Numbered from the stretch's first letter, positions 55,136-64,000 are shown. The stretch is DNA of 64,000 bases from Clostridia bacterium (GCA_017550745.1 JAFZOG010000001.1:1-64000); one strand, 5' to 3'. The notes: generated by a model from the letters alone, not told the origin. Made by a program: numbers and translations.

Positions 55136-56313
55136 TTTGCTTCCTCCTTCATGCCGCGGCGCAGCACCTCGATGCACATGCGCCCGTTGTGATAGGGACA
55201 TTTCCAGGGCTCCACGATGGGTTCGTCGCTGCCGGGCGTGCCGTCTTCGTTGACGTACCAGAACCATTCGCTGTTGGTGCGCTTGTCGGTCATCACGTCC
55301 CGGATGTAGTTCCATTGGGACAGCATCGCGTCCCAGTATCGGGTTTCGCCCGTCTTTTCCCAGGCGTTCAGGAAACCCATCAGCGCCTCCGCCTGTACCC
55401 ACCAGATGCGCTTCTGATTGACCACGCCCCGTTCACATTCGTTGGCGAAGCCGTGATCCGTGAAAGCGGCGTGCCAGGTATGATCCGCCATCTCCAAAAG
55501 CCGTGGCCGGATGCGGGCGGTCAGGGCCGGGTCGTCCAGGGCTTCCAGCGTCTTTTCCGTCAGCCAGCTGGTTTCGATGTCGTGGCCGAATGAGTGCAGG
55601 TCGATGAGGGAATGGTATTCATGATCGAAGAACACTTCCTGGCGGCGTTTTTCTTTGTTGTAGATTTTCGATTCCCAAATATCCAATATTTCATAGAGCC
55701 GGGCTTTCAGCTCCGGGTCGGACCAGACTTGATAGAGCCCCGTGTACCCCTCCATTACGTGGAGCAGGGTGTTCATAGTGCGGGTGGCCATCACGCCGTT
55801 TTCGGAGAGCTTTTCGTTGCTTTCGGGCCGCCAGTCCGCGGTAAACGCTTCCAGATAGCCCCCGGCGTCCCGGCATTTATCCTCGATCATGCGGAATAGC
55901 ACCTTGGCCCGCTCCAGGGCATAGGGATTTTTCCCGGCGCGGAAGTAGGCAGAAAGGGCATAAATGGCAAACGCCTGGTTGTAGGTGTGCTTGGTGGCGT
56001 CCGCCACCGTGCCGTCCGCGTGCAGGGACCAGTACACCCCGCCGTTTTGCTGATCCGTCATCCGTTTCAGCATTTCATAGGCGTGACGCGCTTCTCCCAG
56101 CAGGGCTTCGTCCTTCAGCAGCAGATACGCTTCCGAAAAGAACCAGAGAATACGGCTGTTGAGGATGCAGCCTTTGTCCGCTTCCGGATGCCGGATCAAA
56201 TCATAATCCACCTTCCCCACGTATCCGCCCCGGACATCGTCCCGCAGACCGCTCCAAAAAGGCAAGATTCGCCTCGTCAGTTCCTGATGAACTTCCGCAA
56301 AGAAACGTGTCAT
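55132..56313 (-). CDS. Cellobiose/mannobiose 2-epimerase
   Basis: A 393-residue (alpha/alpha)6 epimerase of the cellobiose 2-epimerase type. Signatures: [47 protein letters not shown] with the catalytic-site histidine, and [18 protein letters not shown]. It turns mannobiose into mannosyl-glucose for the phosphorylase encoded next, which overlaps it. RBS GGAGGGGA. The upstream GH26 gene ends 14 bases before its start. Confidence 0.93.
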   Translation of the reverse strand: MTRFFAEVHQELTRRILPFWSGLRDDVRGGYVGKVDYDLIRHPEADKGCILNSRILWFFSEAYLLLKDEALLGEARHAYEMLKRMTDQQNGGVYWSLHADGTVADATKHTYNQAFAIYALSAYFRAGKNPYALERAKVLFRMIEDKCRDAGGYLEAFTADWRPESNEKLSENGVMATRTMNTLLHVMEGYTGLYQVWSDPELKARLYEILDIWESKIYNKEKRRQEVFFDHEYHSLIDLHSFGHDIETSWLTEKTLEALDDPALTARIRPRLLEMADHTWHAAFTDHGFANECERGVVNQKRIWWVQAEALMGFLNAWEKTGETRYWDAMLSQWNYIRDVMTDKRTNSEWFWYVNEDGTPGSDEPIVEPWKCPYHNGRMCIEVLRRGMKEEAK

Positions 56314-56327
56314 ACTCCCCTCCGATT

Positions 56328-57308
56328 TCAGTACAAGACGGGCAGCCGATCCTTCGTGATGGCGTAAGGATGGCTGTACATTTTTTTCAGCGTCTCAAAA
56401 TCCGTATACTTTTCTTCCAGGCAAAACGCGCCAGACCAGGTCATAAAGCTGACCCACGGGCTTTTCTCCTCGCACAGCGCGTCAATATCGGGAATGGGGC
56501 CGATCTCGCCGATCAGGGTGATCTTGTCAGCGCCTGTGATCGCCTTCAGTTCCCGCAATTCTTCCCGATGGCTGGTATGCGTATGGGGTTCCGGGTACAG
56601 ATCCCGAGAGATGATATCCACCACATCGTCTCCCGGATAGCAGGCGGGGATCGGGGAATTCCACACCCAGATCAGGTTGTTCAAATGATGCAGCCGGGTA
56701 AAGCGATGGTGCATGATCCGATAGAGAGCTTTCACGGTCTCCGGCCCCTTGCTGCCCCACCAGAACCAATCCCCGTCCCCTTCGTGGAAGGGCCGCCACA
56801 GGATCGGAACTCCCTGATCGCAAAAGGGCCGAAGCAGCCCCGCCATCACGTCCAGATCGGAAAGCAGCGCCCGGTTTTCTTCTGTTCCGTCGATGACCGC
56901 CCGTCTGGCGTCAAAAGGGGTGTTTTCCGCAAAAAAAGATTTCCCGTGACCGTAAAGTGGGGAGAACCAATGCCAAGTAAAGGTGATCAGGCCCTTTTGC
57001 CGCGCCCATTCCCAGGCCCGGCTCAGCGTGCCGTAATTCCTTCTAATTTCTTCCTGGCATACGTCGTCTGTATCCAGATAGTTGATATTCGGAGAGTAGG
57101 AAAGCAATTCAAAGCCCACCAGCGCGGGCAGGGTGCCCGTCAGGCTTTGAATACGGCGCAGTTCTTCCTGTTCCATGGTCTGGGTGTGCTGCCCCGTCAG
57201 AATGCCCTTCCCCGACAGGTCTTTCAGATAACGCAAGACCGTGTGAACGCAGGGAAGGGCATCTGGCTGGCCCTCGTATGGATGGTCGGTCGTCATTGCA
57301 TATTTCAT
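56328..57308 (-). CDS. GH26 beta-mannanase, apparently cytoplasmic
   Basis: A GH26 beta-1,4-mannanase. Glu176 in WRPFHEGDGDWFWW is the acid/base and Glu268 in LIGEIGPI the nucleophile (counted from 57308); IWVWNSP and the WHWFSPLYG segment also fit. There is no signal peptide, so it should shorten imported manno-oligosaccharides rather than polymer. The ATG at 57308 overlaps the LacI stop (ATGA); an alternative ATG twelve bases in (57296) has AGGAAGG at a better distance. Length about 326 residues. Confidence 0.93.
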   Translation of the reverse strand: MKYAMTTDHPYEGQPDALPCVHTVLRYLKDLSGKGILTGQHTQTMEQEELRRIQSLTGTLPALVGFELLSYSPNINYLDTDDVCQEEIRRNYGTLSRAWEWARQKGLITFTWHWFSPLYGHGKSFFAENTPFDARRAVIDGTEENRALLSDLDVMAGLLRPFCDQGVPILWRPFHEGDGDWFWWGSKGPETVKALYRIMHHRFTRLHHLNNLIWVWNSPIPACYPGDDVVDIISRDLYPEPHTHTSHREELRELKAITGADKITLIGEIGPIPDIDALCEEKSPWVSFMTWSGAFCLEEKYTDFETLKKMYSHPYAITKDRLPVLY

Positions 57309-58315
57309 CCTTCCTGATGCTCGCAAATTCCCTCAGAGCCCCGATATACGGGCTGACCGCTGACCACCACACGGCCATAGGGCTTGGTGGAGCCCGCGCA
57401 CCTCTCCTCGATGGCCTGGACCGCCAGTTCGATCATGCTGTCCGTGTCCACCCGGAAGGTGCTTAACGAAATATCTGAAGATGCGTCCATCACAAAATCG
57501 TCAAACCCAGTAACGGAGATATCCTCCGGCACGCGCAAGCCCCTGCCGCGCAGCGCGGCGATCAGCCTGCCGGCCACCACGTCGCAATTGCAGACAAAGG
57601 CTGTGGGCAGATCGCGGGGCAGCTTGATGGGCGTCAGGTTGCTGTGGTCGTCCCGATCCCGCAGAATCCATTTTTCCTGGATGGGGAGGCCATGCAGCAG
57701 CATAGCCCGGTAATAGCCCAAATACCTGTCCATGATGCTGCTGGTAGCGTGTACGTTGCCCACAAAGCCGATTTTGGTGTGGCCGTTTTTAATGAGATGG
57801 CTGGTCAGCCGGTAGCAGCCATAGGTGTTATCTCCTACCACGGAATCGGCGTTGCCTTGCTCGTCGTAAAAATCCAGAAACACCGTGGGAATCCCGGAAG
57901 CGGCGATCATGCGGTAATAGGGCTTGGCAGGCTGCCCTAACATGATGATGCCGTCCACGTGCCGGGACCGCATAATTTGAGGAGGCTGCAGCGCTTCCTC
58001 CGCCTGGCCGTTCACGATCTCCAGCAGGCCGAAATGCCCTTCCTGCGTAAGACGCCCCGCCAGCTTTTTATACATCGAGGAATAGAAAGAAGCAGATTCA
58101 AAGTATTGCTCGGGCACCAGGATGCCGATGTCCAGGCTCGTCCGTTCCTCCGTCTTTTCGGGAGCGGGATACTGATAATCCGTCTCCTTGGCGATTTGGA
58201 GGATTCGCTTTCGCATCTCCTCGCTCATACCGGGCTTCCCTGCCAGCGCCTTGGAAACTGTAACGGCGCTGACACCGGCCATCTTCCCAATATCCCGCAT
58301 GGTTACTTTTTTCAT
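57305..58315 (-). CDS. LacI-family repressor of the mannan operon
   Basis: A 336-residue LacI-type regulator. The HTH is MRDIGKMAGVSAVTVSKALAGKPGMSEEMRKRI, followed by a sugar-binding periplasmic-type domain (IGILVPEQYF, GFVGNVHATSSIMDRYLGY, VTGFDDFVMD). It lies between the transporter and the GH26-epimerase-phosphorylase genes, so it probably senses a mannan sugar. A candidate operator lies upstream of the SBP gene (61658-61680). RBS GGAGGAG precedes the ATG. Confidence 0.93.
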   Translation of the reverse strand: MKKVTMRDIGKMAGVSAVTVSKALAGKPGMSEEMRKRILQIAKETDYQYPAPEKTEERTSLDIGILVPEQYFESASFYSSMYKKLAGRLTQEGHFGLLEIVNGQAEEALQPPQIMRSRHVDGIIMLGQPAKPYYRMIAASGIPTVFLDFYDEQGNADSVVGDNTYGCYRLTSHLIKNGHTKIGFVGNVHATSSIMDRYLGYYRAMLLHGLPIQEKWILRDRDDHSNLTPIKLPRDLPTAFVCNCDVVAGRLIAALRGRGLRVPEDISVTGFDDFVMDASSDISLSTFRVDTDSMIELAVQAIEERCAGSTKPYGRVVVSGQPVYRGSEGICEHQEG

Positions 58316-58358
58316 CCGTTTCTCCTCCCTGCCTTCATTTATTCGACACGGCAGGGCG

Positions 58359-59258
58359 TTATCCCTTCACGGAGCCGCTGGCTAATCCGGCATATACCTG
58401 CTTCTGGAACACCAGGAACGCGATCAGGGGCGGCAGCAGCGTCAGCAGCACCCCGGCGCAGATGATGTTGAACTGGGATTTGTAGGGACCGGAGAAGGAA
58501 TACAAGGCGGTGGAAACCGTGTAATACTTGCCGGAATTCAGGTACAGGTTGGCGTTGTAGTATTCGTTGTACACCCCCACGCCCTTGAGCACGGCCACGG
58601 TAATGATGGCGGGCTTGGTGAGCGGCAGAAGGATTTTGAAGAACACGCCGAAATAGGTGCAGCCCTCCAGCACGGCGGATTCATCCAGCGCCACGTCTAA
58701 GTTTTCAAAGTATTGCAGGAAGATATAGATGGAAATCACGTCCGTGCCGGACATGAGGATGATGTAGCCCGTCAGGGTATTGACCAGCCCCAGGTCGGTC
58801 ATGATCTGGTAGGTGGTCACCTGCATGGCGATGCCAGGGATCAGCGTGGCCACCAGGAACAGGTTGCGGATCAGGCCGTTGCCGGGGAAGGAAAAGCGAT
58901 TCAGCACATAGCCCAGCATGGAACCCATCATCACCGATACCGCCACCACGATCACCACGACCAATCCGGAAGTGGCAAAGGCGCGAAGCAGGCTCTGGCT
59001 GGGCTGATTGCCCTCCCAAACCTGTTTGTAATTGGAGAAATTCAGCCAGTTTTGCGGCAGGGCCATGGCGTTGGTGGTGCTGTATTCCTCCGCGGTCTTG
59101 AAGGACACCGTAAAGGCGGATACGATGGGCAGCAGGGCGATAAAGCAGGCCAGCAGCAGGCAGAAATAGGCCAGCGTGCGCAAAACTACCTTTTTCGTTA
59201 ATGCGCTGTTGTTTTCCCGCGTATTGCCTCGAGGGAGGGCAGATTGCTTCACAGACAT
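58359..59258 (-). CDS. MalG-like sugar ABC permease
   Basis: A 299-residue CUT1 permease with about six membrane segments. The EAA loop is LDESAVLEGCTYFGVFFKILLPLTKPA and the protein ends YAGLASGSVKG, typical of MalG-like proteins. It partners the MalF-like permease, whose stop is 15 bases upstream of its ATG. AAAGGAGG is the RBS. Confidence 0.92.
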   Translation of the reverse strand: MSVKQSALPRGNTRENNSALTKKVVLRTLAYFCLLLACFIALLPIVSAFTVSFKTAEEYSTTNAMALPQNWLNFSNYKQVWEGNQPSQSLLRAFATSGLVVVIVVAVSVMMGSMLGYVLNRFSFPGNGLIRNLFLVATLIPGIAMQVTTYQIMTDLGLVNTLTGYIILMSGTDVISIYIFLQYFENLDVALDESAVLEGCTYFGVFFKILLPLTKPAIITVAVLKGVGVYNEYYNANLYLNSGKYYTVSTALYSFSGPYKSQFNIICAGVLLTLLPPLIAFLVFQKQVYAGLASGSVKG

Positions 59259-59273
59259 TTTTCCAATCCTCCT

Positions 59274-60230
59274 TTACCACAGCGTCTTGGCCTTGTTGGC
59301 CTTGCTGTTGAAGGTGTTGTCCGCATCCTTCATCACATAGCGGAAGAAGAGCCGCTGGGCAATTGTGAACACAATGATCAGCGCCATCAGCACCATCGCC
59401 ATGGCGCAGGCCATGCCCACCTTGTTGTTCACGTGCGCCATCTGGTGGATCTTGATAAAGAAGGTGGCGGTGCCGTTGGCCCCCATGCTGCCCACCACGT
59501 AAGCCGGTTCAAAGGCGGAAAGGGAGCCGGTGATGGACAGGATCAGGTTCAGCATGAACACGGTCTTGATACCGGGCAGGATAATCGCCTTGAACTGCTG
59601 CCATTTGTTCGCCCCGTCGATGGTAGCCGCCTCATAAAGCGTGGGATCAATGGAAGCGATGGCGCCAATGAAAAGCACCATGTTCTGTCCGCAATACTTC
59701 CATACGGAGGTGAACACCAGCGACCAGTTGTTGATGCTCTGATCCCGGAGCCAGTACGGCAGCTTTTCCAGGGGAATCCCCAGGGATTGCAATACCGTAT
59801 CCAGCACGAAGCCGCGGGTATAGAAGAATTTGAAAATGTACCCGATGGCGATGCCGTTCACCAGGAACGGGAAAAAGATAATACCCTTGAACAGGCCGCC
59901 GCCCTTGATGCCGTTGGACAGGAGCGTGGCGAAGAACAGCGCCAGCGCCAGCTGCACCACCGCGCCTGCCATGTAATACAGGCTCAGCAGCATCGCGCCC
60001 ACATACTCGCTTTTGTTGAACACCTTGAGATAATTGTTGATGCCCACATACCCTTTGTTTTTCGTATAGCTCATATCAAAGAAGCTGAACTTGATCATCT
60101 TGATGAAGGGCACGTAGGTAAACAGCGCCAGCAGAAACAGCGGCAGTGCGGAAAAGGTAACGATCAGCAGGATCTTTTGACAGTTGATTTTTTTTCTTCT
60201 TCGCAGATCAGGCGCGGCAGCGGTGGTCAC
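59274..60230 (-). CDS. MalF-like sugar ABC permease
   Basis: About 318 residues. The first helix (ILLIVTFSALPLFLLALFTYVPF) and the EAA loop DPTLYEAATIDGANKWQQFKAIILP identify it. GTG at 60230 has GGAGG eight bases upstream; a GTG three codons earlier would sit on the RBS. It lies downstream of the binding-protein gene across a hairpin. Confidence 0.9.
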   Translation of the reverse strand: MTTAAAPDLRRRKKINCQKILLIVTFSALPLFLLALFTYVPFIKMIKFSFFDMSYTKNKGYVGINNYLKVFNKSEYVGAMLLSLYYMAGAVVQLALALFFATLLSNGIKGGGLFKGIIFFPFLVNGIAIGYIFKFFYTRGFVLDTVLQSLGIPLEKLPYWLRDQSINNWSLVFTSVWKYCGQNMVLFIGAIASIDPTLYEAATIDGANKWQQFKAIILPGIKTVFMLNLILSITGSLSAFEPAYVVGSMGANGTATFFIKIHQMAHVNNKVGMACAMAMVLMALIIVFTIAQRLFFRYVMKDADNTFNSKANKAKTLW

Positions 60231-60265
60231 GAATGTCACCTCCAGAATCGGCAGGGGAATGAAAA

Positions 60266-60294
60266 GGGGGCCACGGGTAAAACCTGTGGCCCCC
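60266..60294 (-). terminator. Intercistronic hairpin between SBP and permease genes
   Basis: On the minus strand GGGGGCCACAGGT pairs with ACCCGTGGCCCCC (one wobble) and CTTTTC follows. It is a likely partial terminator favouring binding-protein expression. Confidence 0.7.
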
Positions 60295-60308
60295 GGAGGA
60301 TGGATAAA

Positions 60309-61634
60309 TTACTTGATTTCCACGTTCAGGGCAGCCTGCGCGTCGGACCAGGCTTCGTTCCAATCCGCCATGATATCGTCGAAGTCCTTATCGCCGTTGA
60401 AGGCATGTTCGATGATCTCCTGGATCTTGGTGTTGCCGCCGGCGTTGATGGCCAGCAGGGATTCGGAGTTCAGGTCGTTGAGCAGGGTTTCTTCGCCGGG
60501 CAGGGCGGGCGTATCGGCCACCATATCGATGCCGGCAAAGGCAGCGTACAGGTCGGGATATTCGCCGTTCTTATCGATGGGCACGCCGCCCTCGCTGTAA
60601 GCAAAGCCGCTCTTTTCGGTGAGCCACTTGATGTAGTACATGGCGGCCAGCTTCTGATCGTCGGAGGCCTTCACGTTGATGCCGAAGCAGTAGTCGGCGC
60701 CGGCGGAAGCGTACTGCTTGCCGTTCACGGTGATGGGGAAGCTCATGTAGCCGATGTCGTCGCCGTTGGGGCCGGCTTCCACCATCTGGCTGTAAGCCCA
60801 GGAGCCCAGCACCATGCAGCCGATTTCGCCGCGGTTGATCATGCCCTTGCAGCCTTCCCAGTCGGTGGTGGTGTAATCTTCTTCGATCAGGCCTTCCTTC
60901 ACGGCGTCGTAGAGGATCTTGTACACGGCGTAGGGGCCGGTGCCATCGCCGTTATCGGAGAAGGGATTGGCCTTGTGCAGCAGCACCTGATTCATGTAAT
61001 TGGCATCACCGGTAGCGGAACCGCCGATATAAGCGTCCCAGGCGCCCATGGTCCAGCCAGCGGCATAGTTGGTGTACAGCGGGATAGCGTCGGTGTTTTC
61101 CTTGATCAGCTTCAGAGCGGCGATGAAGGCGTCGGGGGTCTTGGGCAGCTCGGTCACGCCTGCTTTTTCAAACACGGCTTTGTTGTACACGATGCCCTGG
61201 GCATTGCCGGTGGAGGGCACGCCGTAGGCCAGGCCGTCAAAGGCCCACGCGTCGATGAAGTTGTACTTTTCAGCCAGTGTTTCCACGGTGCCGAAGGGCA
61301 CGAAATAGGTGGGCAGCTCATCCTTGGCAACGGTGGGGATGCCCATGATGGTCCAGTTGTCGGTGCCGACGCGCAGCAGGGCGTTTTCGGCATAGTCGGT
61401 AATCAGGTCATAGGTGATATTGACGTTGGGATAGATTTCCTGGAACTGCTTCACATAGCCTTCCAGCACTTCCCGGCGGTCCGTGCGGTGATAAGCGAAA
61501 ACCAGATCGGCGGCCAGGTCGGCATTGTCGCCCAGGTTTAGCTGATCCAGCGTGGGCAGCGTTTCGGCGGAAGCAAAGGAAGCCAGGCCCAGCAGCATGC
61601 AGGCAACCAGCACCAGAGACAGGAACTTTTTCAT
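60309..61634 (-). CDS. Mannan-oligosaccharide-type sugar-binding protein
   Basis: A 441-residue family-1 solute-binding protein. A signal peptide (MKKFLSLVLVACMLLGLASFASA) precedes ETLPTLDQ; the cysteine is not in a good lipobox. The body matches MalE/UgpB-like binders (ADLVFAYHRTDRREVLEGYVKQFQEIYP, YYIKWLTEKSGFAYSEGGVPI). It is first in the transporter operon, which also contains LacI, GH26, epimerase and phosphorylase genes, so beta-manno-oligosaccharides are the likely ligand. RBS AAGGAGG. Confidence 0.92.
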   Translation of the reverse strand: MKKFLSLVLVACMLLGLASFASAETLPTLDQLNLGDNADLAADLVFAYHRTDRREVLEGYVKQFQEIYPNVNITYDLITDYAENALLRVGTDNWTIMGIPTVAKDELPTYFVPFGTVETLAEKYNFIDAWAFDGLAYGVPSTGNAQGIVYNKAVFEKAGVTELPKTPDAFIAALKLIKENTDAIPLYTNYAAGWTMGAWDAYIGGSATGDANYMNQVLLHKANPFSDNGDGTGPYAVYKILYDAVKEGLIEEDYTTTDWEGCKGMINRGEIGCMVLGSWAYSQMVEAGPNGDDIGYMSFPITVNGKQYASAGADYCFGINVKASDDQKLAAMYYIKWLTEKSGFAYSEGGVPIDKNGEYPDLYAAFAGIDMVADTPALPGEETLLNDLNSESLLAINAGGNTKIQEIIEHAFNGDKDFDDIMADWNEAWSDAQAALNVEIK

Positions 61635-61657
61635 CGTGTTACCCTCCTTAAGATTTT

Positions 61658-61718
61658 GTTAAGTATTTTGTGAACTTAACTTTAATCTGATTATAAATCG
61701 CTTTTTAATTCTTGTCAA
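61658..61718 (-). promoter_or_regulatory. Promoter and operator of the mannan operon
   Basis: On the minus strand TTGACA (61713-61718), 17 bases, TATAAT (61690-61695). Just downstream GTTAAGT (61658-61664) and ACTTAAC (61674-61680) form perfect 7-base arms, well placed to block transcription if bound by the LacI protein. Positions 61719-61962 contain nothing I can call. Confidence 0.75.
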
Positions 61719-61962
61719 TACTTTTTTGGAAAAAGATTTTCCACATTGTGTTTGCGACCTGATCGACGCTATCAGCAAGAAGCAGCGGGTAATCCTTTTT
61801 AGTCTTTTTCATACAGGAAGATAAATCAAATGAAATCAACCTGACGGAAGATCAATTTCTTCAGCTTCAGATACTGCTCAATCGGAGAAACAGAAAGCGC
61901 CACATGTTGATACAGACCGCTTAGAATTGAAAATTAAATCTTCAAAAAAAGAAATTAATGTA

Positions 61963-62024
61963 TTGACAAATGCGGCAGGAAGAAATATAATTCAATCATA
62001 ACCGGTATACCGGTATTCCGGTTA
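61963..62024 (+). promoter_or_regulatory. Consensus promoter with palindromic operator
   Basis: TTGACA (61963-61968), 17 bases, TATAAT (61986-61991). ACCGGTATACCGGT (62001-62014) is a perfect palindrome, and TAACCGG/CCGGTTA (61999-62024) forms a larger inverted repeat. It sits at the expected start point, so it is a likely repressor site for the SDR-transketolase operon; the regulator is not in this window. Confidence 0.85.
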
Positions 62025-62120
62025 GGAACAGTGATTACATACCACGTGTCAGGTGAAGACGCCACGGAAGATCGCAGCAATGGTTGAAGGGAAACATGAT
62101 TGTGAAAGAGGGCGAATTTG

Positions 62121-62873
62121 GTGAACGTGAAAGACAAGGTCATAATCATTACTGGCGCTGGCGGTGGATTGGGAAGTGAAATGGCCAAGCTGCTATCCCA
62201 ACAGGGAGCACGAGTTTGGCTGCTTGATCTCGATGAAGAAAAAGGCCAGAAAGAAACAGACAAGATCAGGGCCGCCGGTGGAAACGCCTGGTTTCTGAAA
62301 ATGGACGTCACCAGTGAGGAGGATTGGCGCAACGCTGTCAACGCCGCGGTGGAAACATGCGGACGGCTGGATGTGCTGGTCAATAACGCCGCGATCAATA
62401 TCCGAAAGCCGGTAGAAGAAATGAGTATGGATGAATGGTGCGCCATGATGAAAGTCAATACCGGCTCCGCGTTTCTGGGATGCAAATACGCGATTCCTGT
62501 TATGCGGAAACAGGGTGGCGGCGCGATCATCAATACGTCCTCCGTATGCGGTCTCATAGGCCACAAATATACGCCTGAAGCTTATACCGCCTCCAAGGGA
62601 GCGGTCACAATGCTCACAAAAGCCATTGCCTCACGCTATGGCAAAGACGGTATCCGCTGCAACTCGATCCACCCGAGCACGGTGGATACGCCATTCGTTC
62701 AGGTTTTATTCCAGGACCCGCAGCGAAAGGCGGAACGGCTTGGCGAGGTGCCGCTTGGCAGGCTGGCGACAGCCGCTGATGTGGCAAACGCGGTACTGTA
62801 TCTGGCAAGCGAAGAAGCCAGTTTCATCAACGGCGTTGCCCTGCCGATCGACGGCGGCGTGACGTGCTATTGA
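62121..62873 (+). CDS. Short-chain dehydrogenase/reductase (SDR)
   Basis: About 250 residues. The NAD(P)-binding TGAGGGLG, NNAAI, and catalytic Ser in TSSV with Tyr-x3-Lys in AYTASKGA are present, as is the PIDGGVTCY ending. It could oxidise or reduce a sugar, polyol or sugar acid. GTG at 62121 has GAGGG eight bases upstream; a TTG one codon earlier is possible. The transketolase gene follows after 16 bases, so the two probably act in one sugar route. Confidence 0.9.
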   Translation: MNVKDKVIIITGAGGGLGSEMAKLLSQQGARVWLLDLDEEKGQKETDKIRAAGGNAWFLKMDVTSEEDWRNAVNAAVETCGRLDVLVNNAAINIRKPVEEMSMDEWCAMMKVNTGSAFLGCKYAIPVMRKQGGGAIINTSSVCGLIGHKYTPEAYTASKGAVTMLTKAIASRYGKDGIRCNSIHPSTVDTPFVQVLFQDPQRKAERLGEVPLGRLATAADVANAVLYLASEEASFINGVALPIDGGVTCY

Positions 62874-62889
62874 TAGAGGAGGGAGAATC

Positions 62890-63729
62890 ATGCCTTATAC
62901 CGATCAGGAAATCCATGAATTGAAAAGAATCGCTGTCAACCTGCGGGCCAATTTGATCGAAATGATCCCGGCTGGAAAGGTGGGCCATCTGGGAGGCAGC
63001 AGTTCGATCATGGATGTCGTTGCTGCCTTGTATTTCAAGCATATGCGGGTTTTCCCCGATCCGAAAGACCCTCGCCGCGACCGTTGCGTTTTCTCCAAAG
63101 GCCACGCGGTATTGGCGCAGTACGCCGCGTTTGCCGAATTGGGATATGTCAGCCGGGAGGATTTGAAAAAAGTAAAAACCCTGGACGGCACCTTGCAGGG
63201 GCATCCCGACATGGATCACACACCGGGCATTGAAGCCGTAACCGGCTCCCTGGGGCAAGGGCTGTCCGTGTCTCTCGGAATGGCGCTTGGTCTCCGTTTG
63301 GAAAACAGCGACAGCCGTGTTTACTGCGTTGTTGGCGACGGTGAAATGGATGAAGGCCAGATTTGGGAAGCCGCTATGGCAGGCGCGGCTTACAAACTGG
63401 ATAATCTGGTGGCGATCATTGACAGGAATGGTGTTCAGGCTACGGATACGATACCGAACGTGCTGCCAAATGAAAAGATAAAAGAAAAATGGGAAGCATT
63501 CGGTTGGAATACGCTGGAGATCGACGGTCACGATATGAAGCAGATTCTTGAAGCGCTGGACGCTTCCAGGGTGTGCAAAGAAAAGCCTACAGCCATCATT
63601 GCCCATACAGTGAAAGGGAAGGGATTTGCCTTTGCGGAAGGCAAGGCCGCCTATCATAACGCCGCGATGACGCAGGATGAATATCAGCAGGCTTTATCGA
63701 CCATCGAAAAAATGCGGAAGGAGGCTTAA
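62890..63729 (+). CDS. Transketolase N-terminal subunit
   Basis: A 279-residue thiamine-diphosphate-binding subunit. GHLGGSSSIMDVVAALYF and the TPP motif GDGEMDEGQIWEAAMAGAAYKLDNLVAIIDRN (G-D-G ... N) are clear, as is CVFSKGHAVLAQYA. Split transketolases carry the N- and C-halves as separate proteins. It runs directly into the C-terminal subunit gene two bases later. Strong RBS GGAGGGAG. Confidence 0.94.
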   Translation: MPYTDQEIHELKRIAVNLRANLIEMIPAGKVGHLGGSSSIMDVVAALYFKHMRVFPDPKDPRRDRCVFSKGHAVLAQYAAFAELGYVSREDLKKVKTLDGTLQGHPDMDHTPGIEAVTGSLGQGLSVSLGMALGLRLENSDSRVYCVVGDGEMDEGQIWEAAMAGAAYKLDNLVAIIDRNGVQATDTIPNVLPNEKIKEKWEAFGWNTLEIDGHDMKQILEALDASRVCKEKPTAIIAHTVKGKGFAFAEGKAAYHNAAMTQDEYQQALSTIEKMRKEA

Positions 63730-63731
63730 CC

Positions 63732-64000
63732 ATGAATAAGATGGATATGCGGAAGGCATATGGCGAAGCCCTTGTGGAATTGGGGCACAGCAAGAAAAAT
63801 GTGGTCGCCCTGGAAGCTGATCTTGGTAAATCCACCATGTCCAATATGTTTGGCAGCGCGTTTCCGGAGCGTTATTTTCAAATGGGGATTGCGGAAGCCA
63901 ATATGATTTCTTCCGCCGCCGGATTGGCGTTGACAGGGCATGTTGCTTTCGCAAGCAGCTTTGCCGTATTCGCCAGCGGCCGCCCATACGATCAAATTCG
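63732..64000 (+). CDS. Transketolase C-terminal subunit, cut by the window edge
   Basis: The visible 89 residues (MNKMDMRKAYGEALVELG, VALEADLGKST, FPERYFQMGIAEANMISSAAGLAL, FASSFAVFASGRPYDQI) are the pyrimidine-binding start of a split transketolase or dxs-like C-subunit. The reading frame is open at base 64000. Glu in GIAEAN is the likely TPP-activating residue. Confidence 0.9.
   Translation, partial: MNKMDMRKAYGEALVELGHSKKNVVALEADLGKSTMSNMFGSAFPERYFQMGIAEANMISSAAGLALTGHVAFASSFAVFASGRPYDQI

Overview
The window looks like chromosome of a GC-rich, anaerobic, carbohydrate-specialised Clostridia-like Bacillota. Supporting features are strong AGGAGG-type ribosome binding sites, GTG/TTG starts, LplABC-type (CUT1) sugar transporters, glycyl-radical and radical-SAM enzymes, split transketolase subunits, and a Tn4451-like (TnpV/TnpW/TnpX) mobile element. 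A rumen or gut species close to Christensenellales/Aristaeellaceae is a guess. I see no rRNA, tRNA or CRISPR.

Layout. (1) 1-4.1 kb, minus strand: metallophosphoesterase, GH92 alpha-mannosidase and a YhhN membrane protein, next to two hairpin/palindromic repeats. (2) 4.2-7.7 kb, minus: an Lpl-type sugar ABC transporter. (3) 8.1-17.1 kb: a divergent GH127-like protein, PHP phosphoesterase, GH125 alpha-mannosidase, EEP-family phosphoesterase, GH78 rhamnosidase and GH63-like glycosidase. (4) 17.1-26.4 kb: a glycyl radical enzyme, its activase and an (alpha/alpha)6 glycosidase in one operon, divergent from an AraC regulator and a second Lpl-type transporter. (5) 26.7-39.9 kb: an Nfu-like protein, two GH38-type genes, a GH106-like giant, a third GH38 and a Gfo/Idh/MocA oxidoreductase. 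(6) 40.1-43.1 kb: GH13 glucosidase and an orphan radical SAM protein. (7) 43.4-50.2 kb: an FbpABC-like transporter with two ATPases followed by GH51 arabinofuranosidase, with repeated structured intergenic elements. (8) 50.2-53.9 kb: a decayed mobile element of visibly lower GC. (9) 53.9-61.7 kb, minus: a complete intracellular beta-mannan pathway (GH26, cellobiose/mannobiose 2-epimerase, GH130 mannosylglucose phosphorylase, LacI, MalFG-like transporter). (10) 62-64 kb: SDR dehydrogenase and split transketolase behind a strong promoter with a palindromic operator; the window ends inside the transketolase C-subunit.

How it works together. Nearly all glycosidases lack signal peptides, so this is a 'selfish' strategy: solute-binding proteins capture oligosaccharides, ABC permeases import them, and cytoplasmic enzymes trim them. 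The GH92/GH125/GH38 set with three unrelated phosphoesterase families fits high-mannose or phosphorylated mannan. The least explained part is the glycyl-radical operon, a dehydratase-type radical enzyme (Cys405-x-Glu407, Gly734) co-transcribed with a glycosidase and divergent from a sugar transporter.
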